From: Neisseriaceae bacterium HSC-16F19
GTDB lineage: Bacteria; Pseudomonadota; Gammaproteobacteria; Burkholderiales; Neisseriaceae
Assembly (NCBI RefSeq): GCF_024171525.1
Contig: NZ_JALJZY010000001.1
Span: forward strand, 1-64,000
Direction of reading: 5' to 3'
Length of the DNA stretch: 64,000 bases
Under the pieces are notes generated by a model. It made no database searches, was not told the origin of the DNA, and worked only from the letters and a program-made list of their open reading frames with translations. The translations under genes were made by a program, and so were the position numbers. Positions 49,580-58,870 of the stretch are shown here, piece after piece (within the stretch, counting starts at the first letter, position 1; every line of letters begins with the position of its first letter).

Positions 49580-51712
49580 TCAGCCAATGCGTTTGAAGGG
49601 CGGCAGACAGGCCAACAGCTGTTTGCCGTAGCGGGCGGTAAGGATGCGGTGGTCGAGTATGGTCACGCGGCCGTAATCGGCTTCGGTGCGGATGAGCCGC
49701 CCCACCGCCTGAATCAGTTTGATGCTGGCTTCGGGCACGGTCACTTCCATAAACGGGTTGCCGCCGCGCTGCTCTATCCAGCGGTTTTGCGTTTTTTCGA
49801 TGGGGTCGTCGGGCATGGCAAAGGGCAGTTTGGCGATAATCACCTGCACGCAGGCTTCGCCGGGCAAATCCAAGCCTTCGGCAAAGCTGTCGAGGCCGAA
49901 AATAATGCTGGCGCGTCCGGCGGCAATGGCTTCGTGATGGCGTTGCAACAGCACCGCCTTGGGCAGTTCGCCCTGCACCAGCAACAGCGGCAAATGGCTT
50001 TCAGGCAGCCTTAGGGCCACTTCCTGCATCTGTTTGCGCGAGGAAAACAATACCAAGGTGCCGATGGGCTGTTCCGCGTCAATCAGCTTGGGCAGCCAGG
50101 CCGTGATTTCGGCGGTATGGGCGGCGGCATCTTTGGGATTGGCCGCCACCGGCGGAATATACAACTCGCCCTGGGCGGCAAAATCAAACGGGCTCTCCAG
50201 CGCCACGGTGGTGGTGTCCGGCAGCCAGTTAAGCCCGGTTTGGCGCAACAGCAAATCAAACTGCCCCAAGGAACGCAAGGTGGCGGAGGTCAGCAAAGCG
50301 CCGGCGGCACGGCGCCACAAACCGCCGGCCAGCATGGCTGCGGCGGTGATGGGCGAGGCATGGAAGCGGTAGTCGGGTTTGTCCTGCAATTGGCGCACCA
50401 CCCATTTGGCCAGCGGCGCTTCGCCCTCGGCGGTGGTAGTGGAAAACAAATCCCATACCGCCGTGATTTGCTCGGCACGTGCCACGGCTACGCCCAATTC
50501 GCCGCTTAAGCGGTCGATAAGAAAACCGTCCTGCTGTTTGTCGTTGCGTGCGGCACTGAGGGCATCGGCCAGGCCGTTGAGGTTTTTCAGCAGCATGCGC
50601 GCCGCCAGTGCGGTATTGTGGGTGAGCGTGTGCAGATGTTCGGGTATCACCCCGTCCGGCCACAGCCATTGCGGCGCATTCACCCCCTCCTGCGCCGCCA
50701 GCGACGGCTCGTCGTCAAGGTGGAACTGCCATTCGTTGAGGCTTTCCACCAGCGCCGCGGCGGCTTCGTCGGCCAGATTGGCCAGTTCCGCCTTGTCGGT
50801 CACCCCCGCCACCTTGTCCACCACCCCATTGATTTTTTCCAGAAACCACAAGGCTTGATTGAGACTGTGTTCGGCGGCGAACTGGCCGAGTGCTTTTTTG
50901 GGCAGATGGTGCGCCTCGTCGATGCAGTAAAAACTGTTGGCGGGCGCGGGCAGGATGACGCCGCCGCCCATGCTGATGTCGGCCAAGAGCAAATCGTGGT
51001 TGGCCACCACCACATCCACGGTGTCCAGCGTGTCGCGGGCGAGGAAAAACGGGCATTCGGCGCGGTTGGGACAGGCGGCTTTCAGGCAGCCGTGGCGGTC
51101 GTTGGTCACCTTAAACCACAAACGGTCTTCCAGTGTTTCCGGCCAGGTGTCGCGGTCGCCGTTGAAGGTGCGCGCGGCAAAGGCATCGGCCAGGCCGCGC
51201 AGGGTGGCCAAATCGGCGGCGCTGGGTTTGTCGTCCCACAACACCGCCGGGGCTTCAAAACCGGCGAGGCTGTCTTGGGCGTGGCTTTGCGTCAGCTGGT
51301 ACAGGCGGTAAGGGCATAAATAGCGCGAGCGCCCTTTGGCCAGCGCAAAACTCAGTTCCAAACCGCTGTGCGCCACCAAAAACGGCAGGTCGCGGCCCAC
51401 CAGCTGCTCTTGCAGGGCCACGGTGGCGCTGCTGACCACCAGCTTCTTGTTGCGCGTCTGCGCCATAATGCCGCCCGCCAATAAATAGGCCAGGCTTTTG
51501 CCGACCCCCGTCGGCCCCTCCACCACCACAATGCTCTCGCCTTCCCGTTCCGGCGCTTCCCCGCCCTCAACGCGGGTTTTGCTGCGCGCAAAGGCATTGG
51601 CCACCGCCGCCAGCATCTGCCGCTGTGCCGGACGCGGACGGAAATGCGGCAGATTGTGGGCAATCTGCCGGTAGTGATCTTGGATGGCGTTTTTTTCGAG
51701 TTCGGTGAGCAT
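49580..51712 (-). CDS. dinG: ATP-dependent DNA helicase DinG
   Basis: A 710-aa superfamily 2, XPD-like helicase. Walker A is VVEGPTGVGKSLAYLLAG near residue 64. Four cysteines of the iron-sulfur cluster appear in CPYRLYQL, CLKAACPNRAEC. The DEAH box is CIDEAHHLPKK near residue 255, and the C-terminal motifs VLFSSRKQMQ, FGLDSFAEGLDLPG and QAVGRLIRTEAD are present. It unwinds forked DNA, R-loops or G-quadruplexes. The start MLTELEKNAIQDHYR is typical. Confidence 0.95.
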   Translation of the reverse strand: MLTELEKNAIQDHYRQIAHNLPHFRPRPAQRQMLAAVANAFARSKTRVEGGEAPEREGESIVVVEGPTGVGKSLAYLLAGGIMAQTRNKKLVVSSATVALQEQLVGRDLPFLVAHSGLELSFALAKGRSRYLCPYRLYQLTQSHAQDSLAGFEAPAVLWDDKPSAADLATLRGLADAFAARTFNGDRDTWPETLEDRLWFKVTNDRHGCLKAACPNRAECPFFLARDTLDTVDVVVANHDLLLADISMGGGVILPAPANSFYCIDEAHHLPKKALGQFAAEHSLNQALWFLEKINGVVDKVAGVTDKAELANLADEAAAALVESLNEWQFHLDDEPSLAAQEGVNAPQWLWPDGVIPEHLHTLTHNTALAARMLLKNLNGLADALSAARNDKQQDGFLIDRLSGELGVAVARAEQITAVWDLFSTTTAEGEAPLAKWVVRQLQDKPDYRFHASPITAAAMLAGGLWRRAAGALLTSATLRSLGQFDLLLRQTGLNWLPDTTTVALESPFDFAAQGELYIPPVAANPKDAAAHTAEITAWLPKLIDAEQPIGTLVLFSSRKQMQEVALRLPESHLPLLLVQGELPKAVLLQRHHEAIAAGRASIIFGLDSFAEGLDLPGEACVQVIIAKLPFAMPDDPIEKTQNRWIEQRGGNPFMEVTVPEASIKLIQAVGRLIRTEADYGRVTILDHRILTARYGKQLLACLPPFKRIG

Positions 51713-51822
51713 AAAACACAGGCTGCCTGAAAAGAGAATACGGCAAGGTTGAGGCCGCGCGCATTATACCCCACTCCGCCCCTTCAGCCCTGGCGATACC
51801 GCTCATCCAAAAATGTGATGGC

Positions 51823-51882
51823 AATGTTTAATACCTTCACGAGTAATAATGTTTAATACCTTCACGAGTAATTATGCTAATA
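51823..51882 (+). promoter_or_regulatory. two tandem 25-bp repeats and extended -10 promoter before the DUF3360 gene
   Basis: 51823-51847 and 51848-51872 are identical (each AATGTTTAATACC then TTCACGAGTAAT). They abut TATGCTAATAT, a TGn-extended -10 (TAATAT at about 51877-51882), with no good -35. The arrangement suggests activator binding sites about 2.4 helical turns apart. Confidence 0.55.
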
Positions 51883-51984
51883 TCCGCGCGCACATCAAAT
51901 TCATCACATAATCCATAAAAAACGGACTTTTAAAACCATATTCCAGATTATTCCGATAGACATAATCAACAAAGGAGTCACAGG

Positions 51985-53454
51985 ATGAGTGAATTCGATA
52001 CGTCTTCCTACGCACAACGGCACCGTCCCGCCGCCGATTTCCCCGACCGCAACGCCTATCTCGAGCATGAGCTGCAAATCATGCAGCCCAAGCGCTGGCG
52101 TCCCAACCTGCCCTTTCGCGATTACCGTTTTGAGTGGGAAGATGCCATTCCCGCCATGGCCGGTACCATAGGCAAGGTGGTGATGGTGGGCGCGGTGGCC
52201 GCCGCCTTTGCCGTGCCTTTGGGGCTGCCGGACAGCTTTGTGCTGGAAAACGTGCGCTACGAATTGCTGATTGTGTCGCTGTTTATCCTGTTGTTTTCCG
52301 GTTTTATCCTGCCCACATCCAACCTGCCCGGCACCCACGGCCCGCTGATTCCGCTGATTCCCATGGTGGTGATGGCGGGCGGCCATCCGCTGGCCTTCGG
52401 CCTTTTGATTGGCATTTTCGGTTTTATCCTCGGCATTTCCAAAGGCGGCAGCCTGATGGCGCGGCTCACCAGCAACGGCGTTTGCGGCGGCCTGCTGCTG
52501 TATCTGGGCTTTATCGGCATTATGGGGCAGGTGAAAAACCTGTTTTCCTGGGCCGAAGGTTTCGGCATGCCGCACATCGCCTTTATCGTGATTTTGGGCA
52601 CCATCCTGCTTTACGCCCTGTTGGAACACTGGCAAAAGCGCTGGCTGGCCGTGCCCTTGGGCTGCCTGATGGCCGGGCTGACCGCCTTTGCCTTGGGCGC
52701 GCCCTTTGCCTTTAAAACCGGCCCCGGCCTGCCGCCGATGAGCCCCGGCTACTGGTGGGGCGAAAACACCGGCTGGATGATGGGCTGGCCCACTTTCGAC
52801 AGTTTCTTGGTGGTCTTTCCCTTCGCCGTGCTGGCGGTGGCCATGTGGTCGCCGGATTTCCTGGGCCATCAGGTATTCCAAAAACTGAGCTACCCGGAAC
52901 GCTCGGAAAAAACCCATATGAACATCGACGACACCATGCTCACCTGCTCCGCGCGTCAGGTGGCCGGTTCCTTCCTCGGCGGCGCCAATTTCACTTCGTC
53001 TTGGGGTACTTATATCGTGCCTGCGGCGATTGCCAAACGGCCGATACCCGCCGGTGCGGTGCTGACGGCGCTGTTTTGCATTATCGCCGGGGTGTGGGGC
53101 TATCCTATGGACTTGGCCATTTGGCAGCCGGTCTTGAGCGTGGCGCTGGTGGTGGGGGTGTTTGTGCCGCTGTTGGAAGCGGGCATGGAAATGACGCGCA
53201 AAGGCAAAACCACCCAGTCGGCAGCGATTGTGGTGTTTGCCTCGGCCTTGGTGAATCCGGTATTCGGCTGGTCGCTGACCATGCTCTTGGACAATCTGGG
53301 CCTGATTGGCTGCAAAGAGCGCAGCGCCGAACTCGGCCTCTCCGGCCGTGTGATTGTGCCTGTTATCGGCTTTGCGGTGCTGTGCGTTTCCATGGCGGCG
53401 GTGGGTATGCTGCCCGGCATTCCGGCACTGCTGCCACAGTTTAGAAATCTGTAA
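51985..53454 (+). CDS. DUF3360 family multi-pass transporter
   Basis: A 489-aa protein with about 12 TM helices and a ~60-residue cytosolic N-terminus (RHRPAADFPDRNAYLEHELQ). It resembles the DUF3360 family, which has the fold of SulP/nucleobase transporters; signatures include PTSNLPGTHGPLIPLIPMVV and GFILGISKGGSLMARLTSNG. The substrate is unknown. AAAGGAG lies 7 nt before the ATG. It is monocistronic, with tandem repeats in its promoter and a strong terminator. Confidence 0.8.
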   Translation: MSEFDTSSYAQRHRPAADFPDRNAYLEHELQIMQPKRWRPNLPFRDYRFEWEDAIPAMAGTIGKVVMVGAVAAAFAVPLGLPDSFVLENVRYELLIVSLFILLFSGFILPTSNLPGTHGPLIPLIPMVVMAGGHPLAFGLLIGIFGFILGISKGGSLMARLTSNGVCGGLLLYLGFIGIMGQVKNLFSWAEGFGMPHIAFIVILGTILLYALLEHWQKRWLAVPLGCLMAGLTAFALGAPFAFKTGPGLPPMSPGYWWGENTGWMMGWPTFDSFLVVFPFAVLAVAMWSPDFLGHQVFQKLSYPERSEKTHMNIDDTMLTCSARQVAGSFLGGANFTSSWGTYIVPAAIAKRPIPAGAVLTALFCIIAGVWGYPMDLAIWQPVLSVALVVGVFVPLLEAGMEMTRKGKTTQSAAIVVFASALVNPVFGWSLTMLLDNLGLIGCKERSAELGLSGRVIVPVIGFAVLCVSMAAVGMLPGIPALLPQFRNL

Positions 53455-53465
53455 ACAGTACAGAC

Positions 53466-53500
53466 AAAAAAGCGGCGGATTATCATATCCGCCGCTTTTT
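53466..53500. terminator. bidirectional intrinsic terminator
   Basis: AAAAAGCGGCGGAT / ATCCGCCGCTTTTT stem with a 6-nt loop between the convergent DUF3360 and parB genes. Confidence 0.92.
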
Positions 53501-53508
53501 CTGTTTCA

Positions 53509-54366
53509 TTATTCGTCCAAAACCACACCCAGCTTGTCCAACAAATAAGCCAGGGTTTCCGGATTATCAAAATGCAGCACCAAGCGGCCGCTTTTGTGGT
53601 TTTTGCTGACGATTTCGGCCGGTACCGACAAAGCCTGCATCAGCGCTTCTTCAATGCGCTGCGCTTCGGTACTTTTGGATGTGGCGGCAGCGGCTTTGGC
53701 CGGTTGCAACAGCAATTGGCTGCGGCGCTCCACTTCGCGCACCGACCAACCGTTTTTAACCGCTTTTTGCGCCAAATCTATTTGCTGCACCGTCGGCAGG
53801 CTCAAAAGCGCACGGGCATGGCCCATATCCAGTTGGCGGGCAAACATCAGGTTTTGCACCGGCTCGGGCAGATTGAGCAGGCGCAGGCTGTTGGAAATGC
53901 TGCTGCGGCTGCGGCCGACGGCCTGCGCTACGGTGTCGTGGGTGAGGCCGAATTCTTCCACCAGCCGTTTTAAGCCTTGCGCCTCTTCAATGGGGTTGAG
54001 GTTTTCGCGCTGGATGTTTTCAATCAGGCCGATGGCCAGCGCGGTCTCGTCGCTGATGCTTTTCACCACCACGGGGATTTCGGTGAGACCCGCCAACTGG
54101 CTGGCGCGCCAACGGCGCTCACCGGCAATCAGTTCGTATTGCGCCAAACCCATTTCGCGCACAATCACCGGCTGAATCACGCCTTGGGCTTTGATGGATT
54201 CGGCCAGTTCCTGCAAGGCCTCGTCGTCCATCTGCACCCGCGGCTGGTAGCGGCCGGGCACAATATCGGCCACCGCCACGCTCATCAGGCGGTCATCACC
54301 GCCGCCGCCGTCACCGGCGCCCAAGAGGGCGTCCAGTCCGGCGCCCAAACCTTTTGCTTTTGCCAT
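53509..54366 (-). CDS. parB: chromosome partitioning protein ParB
   Basis: A 285-aa CTPase and parS-binding protein. The N-terminal KGLGAGLDALLG, the CTP-binding arginine motif YELIAGERRWRASQLAG and IGLIENIQRENLNPIEEAQG are present. The helix-turn-helix lies around LTHDTVAQAVGRSRSSISNS, and the C-terminal dimerisation domain ends LAYLLDKLGVVLDE. The start at 54366 gives MAKAKGLGAGL. It follows parA. I saw no TGTTTCACGTGAAACA-type parS in the window. Confidence 0.95.
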   Translation of the reverse strand: MAKAKGLGAGLDALLGAGDGGGGDDRLMSVAVADIVPGRYQPRVQMDDEALQELAESIKAQGVIQPVIVREMGLAQYELIAGERRWRASQLAGLTEIPVVVKSISDETALAIGLIENIQRENLNPIEEAQGLKRLVEEFGLTHDTVAQAVGRSRSSISNSLRLLNLPEPVQNLMFARQLDMGHARALLSLPTVQQIDLAQKAVKNGWSVREVERRSQLLLQPAKAAAATSKSTEAQRIEEALMQALSVPAEIVSKNHKSGRLVLHFDNPETLAYLLDKLGVVLDE

Positions 54367-54458
54367 ATCGTTGTCTTCCGTTGCGGCGTTTTCAGGCTGC
54401 CTGAACGCCTGAAACCACCACGGTAATAAGGATTGCCAGATCATGCGGAATCACGGCT

Positions 54459-55235
54459 TCAAGAACGCGTACCCGGCCAGGCCAGAAGTTCGTCGGCCAG
54501 ATCGAGATACGCCAGGGTGCCGCGTGCTTTGGGATCATACGCCAGCGCGGGCATGCCGTGGCTGGGCGCTTCGGCCAGGCGGATATTGCGCGGGATGGTG
54601 GTGGCAAACACTTTGCGCGGGAAATATTTTTCCAGCTGTTCGTCCACCTGCTGTGCCAACAGACTGCGCGCATCGTAAAGCGTGCGCACAATGCCCAAGA
54701 TATCCAGCTTGGGATTGACGGCCTGGCGGATTTTGCGCAGGGTCGCCACCAAATCGGAAATGCCTTCCAAGGCGTAGTATTCGCACACCATGGGCACCAT
54801 GATGTGCTCGGCGGCCACCAGGCCGTTGATGGTGAGCAGGGTCAGCGTGGGCGGGCAGTCGATAAGGATGTAATCGTAGTTGTCCGCCACCGCCGCCAAG
54901 GCGTTTTTCAGGCGCATTTCCCGCGCCAACTCCTGCACCAGCTCCACTTCGGCACCGGCCAGCGCACGGTTGGCGGGCAGCACGTCGTAGCCGCCGTGCT
55001 TGCTGTGTTGCAGGCATTCGGCCACCTCGGTTTCACCGAGTAACACCGTGTATACACCCTGGCTGATATTGCCTTTGTTGATGCCGCTGCCGGTGGTGGC
55101 ATTACCCTGCGGATCCAAATCCACCACCAACACGCGTTTGCCTTTGTGCACCAGCGAGGCGGCCAGATTAACCACGGTGGTGGTCTTGCCGACGCCGCCT
55201 TTCTGATTGGCCACGGCAATAATGTGGGCGCTCAT
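54459..55235 (-). CDS. parA: chromosome partitioning ATPase ParA (Soj)
   Basis: A 258-aa deviant Walker A ATPase: NQKGGVGKTTTVVNLA near residue 10, VDLDPQGNATTGSG near residue 40 and ILIDCPPTLTLLTINGL near residue 122. It lacks the N-terminal DNA-binding extension of plasmid ParA, as expected for a chromosomal Soj. It overlaps rsmG by 4 nt and precedes parB, the usual rsmG-parA-parB order near the replication origin, which suggests this region is origin-proximal. Confidence 0.96.
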   Translation of the reverse strand: MSAHIIAVANQKGGVGKTTTVVNLAASLVHKGKRVLVVDLDPQGNATTGSGINKGNISQGVYTVLLGETEVAECLQHSKHGGYDVLPANRALAGAEVELVQELAREMRLKNALAAVADNYDYILIDCPPTLTLLTINGLVAAEHIMVPMVCEYYALEGISDLVATLRKIRQAVNPKLDILGIVRTLYDARSLLAQQVDEQLEKYFPRKVFATTIPRNIRLAEAPSHGMPALAYDPKARGTLAYLDLADELLAWPGTRS

Positions 55236-55864
55236 GCACCGCCCTTTTTACGCATCACCACCATGTGGCGCTCGGCGCCCAGATGCGGCACATGCAGCTT
55301 GTCCACGCGCACCACTTCCACCGTATCCGGCAGCTGGGCGATTTCTTCATACGGGTACACGCCCTTCATGGCCGCCCACGAACCGCCCTTGGCCATCAGC
55401 TGTTTGGTGATGCTGACAAAATCACCCAATTCGGCAAAGGCACGGCTGGTGATGACATCGAAACGTTCGCCCACCATGGCTTCCACACGACCGGTCATCA
55501 CCTGCACGTTTTTTAAGCCCAGCTCAATCGCCGCCTGTTGCAAAAACGAGGTTTTCTTGCTGTTGGCATCCAAGAGCGCCACCGGCAAATCCGGGCGCGC
55601 AATGGCAATCGGAATACCGGGCATACCGCCGCCGGAACCGACATCGATCAGCCCGCGCGCGCCGTCGACATAGGGCAAGAGCGTCAGGCTGTCGAGGATA
55701 TGGTGGCTGATCACCGACTGCCCGTCGCGCAATGCGGTGAGGTTGTAGGTGCTGTTCCATTTTTTCAGCAACGACACAAACTCCAGCAGCAGCAATTGCT
55801 GCGCGGTGGTGAGTTCTATGCCCATCTCCTGCAAACCCTGTTGCAGTATGTGTTTCAAATCCAT
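55232..55864 (-). CDS. rsmG: 16S rRNA (guanine(527)-N(7))-methyltransferase
   Basis: A 210-aa SAM-dependent methyltransferase (GidB) that modifies G527 of 16S rRNA. Motif I is LIDVGSGGGMPGIPIAIARP near residue 70; KWNSTYNLTAL precedes it and RAFAELGDFVSITKQLMAKGG is the later signature. It is the first gene of rsmG-parA-parB. Loss of the gene gives low-level streptomycin resistance in other bacteria. Confidence 0.96.
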   Translation of the reverse strand: MDLKHILQQGLQEMGIELTTAQQLLLLEFVSLLKKWNSTYNLTALRDGQSVISHHILDSLTLLPYVDGARGLIDVGSGGGMPGIPIAIARPDLPVALLDANSKKTSFLQQAAIELGLKNVQVMTGRVEAMVGERFDVITSRAFAELGDFVSITKQLMAKGGSWAAMKGVYPYEEIAQLPDTVEVVRVDKLHVPHLGAERHMVVMRKKGGA

Positions 55865-55884
55865 GCTTTTTCCAATAAATCCAG

Positions 55885-55915
55885 AGGCTGCCTGAAACTT
55901 TTTTTCAGGCAGCCC
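55885..55915. terminator. DUS inverted-pair hairpin upstream of rsmG
   Basis: AGGCTGCCTGAAA and TTTCAGGCAGCC separated by a T-rich loop. It lies upstream of rsmG, so it would end a transcript arriving from the right or simply hold two uptake sequences. Confidence 0.55.
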
Positions 55916-55935
55916 GAAGGTGTTTTTTACGGCCT

Positions 55936-56041
55936 TATAGTCATCTAAAACAAGAATGATACAGCGTTGGCTGCGCCTTGCCGTACGTGTGTACTGTCTG
56001 CGGCTTACCGCCTTGTCTCATTCTTATTTTATTCGACTATA
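55936..56041. mobile_element. Correia-like element, short form (copy 4)
   Basis: 106 bp bounded by TATAGTC and GACTATA with the core GATACAGCGTTGGCTGCGCC and CTGTCTGCGGCTTACCGCC. It lies between rsmG and the end of the ABC ATPase gene. Confidence 0.85.
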
Positions 56042-56096
56042 ATTTTACCGCATTGCAGCAAAAACACCAATGGCTGTCACCCGGTCGGTTCGGACT

Positions 56097-57041
56097 TCAG
56101 GCTGCCTGAAACCACACCACCGCCGCCTCGTCCACCCACAGCGCGCGGCGGCTGCCGACTGCGGGCATGGCCGGGCCGCCGGGCAGCCATTGCACCAGCT
56201 CGCCGTGTTGCGGGTGCTGCCACAGCAACTGCCATACGTCGGCCTGCGGACGCAGGGCCAGCAGCACACTGTCGCTGCCTTGGGTGTGGTCCAAATGCAG
56301 GGCGTGCTGGGGGATATAGCGCTCGGTACTAACATTGTCACAGGCCAGCAGACGGGCGGCGGCGGCGCTGGCGGGGCGGGCCATCAGCTCGGCCGGTGTG
56401 CCCTGCTGCAACCATTGTCCTTCGGCCAGCAGACACACGCGGTCGGCCAGATACAGGGCTTCGCGCGGACTGTGGGTGACCAATACCGTCGGGCAGGCGT
56501 GCTGACGCAACAAGTCGCGGGTCAGCTGCTGCAATTGGGCGCGCAACTGACTGTCGAGGGCGGAAAACGGCTCGTCCAGCAACAATGCCTGCGGTTGCAC
56601 CACCAGCGCCCGCGCCAGCGCCACGCGTTGCTGTTCGCCGCCGGAGAGGCGGTGTATCGGGCGTTCGGCCTCGGCGGCAAGACCGACTTGGGCCAGCATG
56701 GCTTCCGCCGCCGCCCGTGCCGCAGCCGCAGGCTGTCCTTGCAGGCGCAGGCCGAAGGCGACGTTTTGCCATACATTCAAATGCGGCAGCAAGGCATAGT
56801 CTTGGAACATCAAAGCAAAACGGCGCTGTTCAGGCTGCCTGAAGGTGTAATCTTCACCCTGAAACAGCACCCGCCCCTGTTGCGGCCGCACCAGTCCGGC
56901 GGCGATTTTCAGCAGAGTGGATTTGCCGCTGCCGGAGGCGCCGAGCACGGCCACGGTTTCCCCCGCCGCCACATTGAGGCTCAGGCCGTCGGCCACGGTT
57001 TTGCCGCCGTAGCGGTGGCCGATGTCAATCCATTGCAACAT
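56097..57041 (-). CDS. ABC transporter ATP-binding protein (ThiQ/FbpC-like)
   Basis: A 314-aa ABC ATPase. Walker A is GASGSGKSTLL near residue 36, the signature LSGGEQQRVALARAL, Walker B ALLLDEPFSALDS and the switch region TVLVTHSPREAL. A ~90-residue C-terminal extension follows. The start at 57041 gives MLQWIDIGHRYGGKTV; in-frame codons upstream lie within the permease gene. It overlaps the permease by 17 nt. Family resemblance points to thiamine or ferric iron import. No substrate-binding protein gene is adjacent. Confidence 0.85.
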   Translation of the reverse strand: MLQWIDIGHRYGGKTVADGLSLNVAAGETVAVLGASGSGKSTLLKIAAGLVRPQQGRVLFQGEDYTFRQPEQRRFALMFQDYALLPHLNVWQNVAFGLRLQGQPAAAARAAAEAMLAQVGLAAEAERPIHRLSGGEQQRVALARALVVQPQALLLDEPFSALDSQLRAQLQQLTRDLLRQHACPTVLVTHSPREALYLADRVCLLAEGQWLQQGTPAELMARPASAAAARLLACDNVSTERYIPQHALHLDHTQGSDSVLLALRPQADVWQLLWQHPQHGELVQWLPGGPAMPAVGSRRALWVDEAAVVWFQAA

Positions 57042-58569
57042 GTGCCTTCCTTTCTCCGCCTTCGGCCACGGCAAAGGCCAGTGCCGCCAGCAGCATCAGC
57101 ACCGCGGTCAGCACCATGGCGCGGTCGTAATTGTCGGCTCCGGCGGTGCCGAGGTATTGGTAAATCAGGGTGGTCAGCGTCTGCCATTCCGGCCGCGACA
57201 AAAACAGGGTGGCCGCAAACTCACCCACACAGGTCGCCGCCGCCAGCGCCAAACCGCGCCGCAAGGCCGGGGTCAGCAAGGGCCGCGTCACCTGCCAAGC
57301 CGCCTGCGCCCACGAAGCGCCATATACCCGCGCCGCCTGCACCGGTTGCGGCGGCAGCGCATCCCAGGCGGCGATCACGTCTTTGGCCACAAAGGGATAA
57401 GCCAGCAAGGCATAGGTACACAGCAAGAGGGCCAAAGAGGCGTTCCATGCGGGATAAAGCAGCAGCAGGCCGAAGGCCACGCACACCGGCGACACCATCA
57501 AGGGCAGGAAAATCAGCCCGCGTGCCCAAGCCTGCCGCCGCGCCAGTGCCGCATGACACACCCCCAGGAGCAGTGCCAACAGCAAGGCGGCGGCACTGAA
57601 CAACAGCGTGCGCCCGGCGGCCTGCACGGTGGCTTCATCCCACAATACCTGCCACGATGCGCCCGCCAACAAGGCCCGCCACAGCACCGCTGCCAGCGGC
57701 AGCACGCACAGCAGACCCCACAGCAATAGCGCAGCGGCCAAGCCGATACGCGCCGCCACGCTTTGCGGCGCCTGCGGCGGTAAGGCGTGGCGGGCATGCG
57801 GGTCGGCGGCACGGCGGCTTAACAGCGCATAGGCCGCCGCCGCACTCATGGTAAACAGCAATACCAGCCACACCAACACCGAAGCCTGCGCCAAATCCAG
57901 TTCATAGGCGATGAGTTGGTAGATTTCCACTTCCACGGTGGCGTATTGGCTGCCACCCAGCAACAGTGCCAAGCCGAAACCGGAGAAGCAGTACAAGAAC
58001 ACCAGGCACAAACCGCCCGCCAGCCACGGCCGCAATACCGGCCATTCCACCCGCCAAAAACGCTGCCACGGGCCCGCACCCAAGGTCTGCGCCACCCACA
58101 GACGTTCCGCCGGCACTTGCAACAGACCCTGATGCACCGCGCGCACCAGCACCGGCAGATTGAAAAACACATTGCCGTAAAGCAATAAATACGGCGTATC
58201 CTGCCAACCCGCCCACAGCAGGCCCCGGCTGCCGAACAAGGCCAGCACGCCCATGCCCGCCACCAGGGTGGGCATCACAAACGGCAGCATCAGCAATTGC
58301 AGCACATGGCGCCGTCCGGCAAATTGGAAACGCGTCAGCGCCCAGCCCAGCGGTATGCCGACGGCGGCCACCAGCACACAGGTAATGAGCGCCTGCAACA
58401 GCGTCCACACCACCCGCCAGCGCAGATAGTCGTCGCCCAGCACTTCCATGATGGCCACCCGCTCGTCGTAGAAGCCGACGGCAGCCAGCGGCGCCACCAC
58501 CATCAGCAGCAAAAAGCCGACGGCAAGGCAGGCAGACAAGGCAAAAACAAGGGTGCGGGTGGCGGACAT
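57025..58569 (-). CDS. ABC transporter permease, fused two-domain type (ThiP/FbpB-like)
   Basis: A 514-aa permease with two repeats of the binding-protein-dependent permease domain and about 12 TM helices. The first EAA-type loop is QVPAERLWVAQTLGAGPWQR and the second PQPVQAARVYGASWAQAAWQ. The stretch FNLPVLVRAVHQGLLQVPAE and FSGFGLALLLGGSQYATVEV resembles ThiP of E. coli. Thiamine is thus my first guess and iron(III) the second. No TPP riboswitch was recognised upstream; a MITE lies there. Confidence 0.82.
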   Translation of the reverse strand: MSATRTLVFALSACLAVGFLLLMVVAPLAAVGFYDERVAIMEVLGDDYLRWRVVWTLLQALITCVLVAAVGIPLGWALTRFQFAGRRHVLQLLMLPFVMPTLVAGMGVLALFGSRGLLWAGWQDTPYLLLYGNVFFNLPVLVRAVHQGLLQVPAERLWVAQTLGAGPWQRFWRVEWPVLRPWLAGGLCLVFLYCFSGFGLALLLGGSQYATVEVEIYQLIAYELDLAQASVLVWLVLLFTMSAAAAYALLSRRAADPHARHALPPQAPQSVAARIGLAAALLLWGLLCVLPLAAVLWRALLAGASWQVLWDEATVQAAGRTLLFSAAALLLALLLGVCHAALARRQAWARGLIFLPLMVSPVCVAFGLLLLYPAWNASLALLLCTYALLAYPFVAKDVIAAWDALPPQPVQAARVYGASWAQAAWQVTRPLLTPALRRGLALAAATCVGEFAATLFLSRPEWQTLTTLIYQYLGTAGADNYDRAMVLTAVLMLLAALAFAVAEGGERKAHVAMD

Positions 58570-58609
58570 TGATTTAGGGATAGGGTGAAATAAGGTGTTT
58601 CAGGCAGCC

Positions 58610-58831
58610 TGAGACCTTTGCAAAACTGCTTGAGCTTCGCAACTGAGCTGCGCTACGCAGGTAGCCTAAAACCTTAACTGCCGTCATTCCCGCGAACGCG
58701 GGAATCCGTCCATCTGTTTATGAATCCATTGTTTTAAAATGGTTTCTTAAATCTTTTCATGGATTCCCGCGTTCGCGGGAATGACGTCGGTTTGTGTTTG
58801 TGCCGACACATGAGGTTTTGCAGAGGTCTCA
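58610..58831. mobile_element. MITE-like element with two dRS3 motifs (uninterrupted copy)
   Basis: 222 bp with ends TGAGACCTTTGCAAAACTG and GAGGTTTTGCAGAGGTCTCA. It contains two dRS3 motifs in inverted orientation, ATTCCCGCGAACGCGGGAAT and ATTCCCGCGTTCGCGGGAAT. It is the empty-site counterpart of the interrupted element at 46703-47164. It fills most of the gap between the ABC permease gene and the nuclease gene. Confidence 0.88.
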
Positions 58832-58870
58832 GGCTGCCTGAAAATATTGGCATCTATATTCGGCTTAATC

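Noticed and set aside
51823..51872. Two identical 25-bp repeats as a possible CRISPR array
   Set aside because: The units are directly adjacent with no spacer, there are only two, and no cas gene is in the window.
53509..55864. parS sites near parAB
   Set aside because: I looked for TGTTTCACGTGAAACA and close variants in and around rsmG-parA-parB and saw none; sites may lie outside the window.
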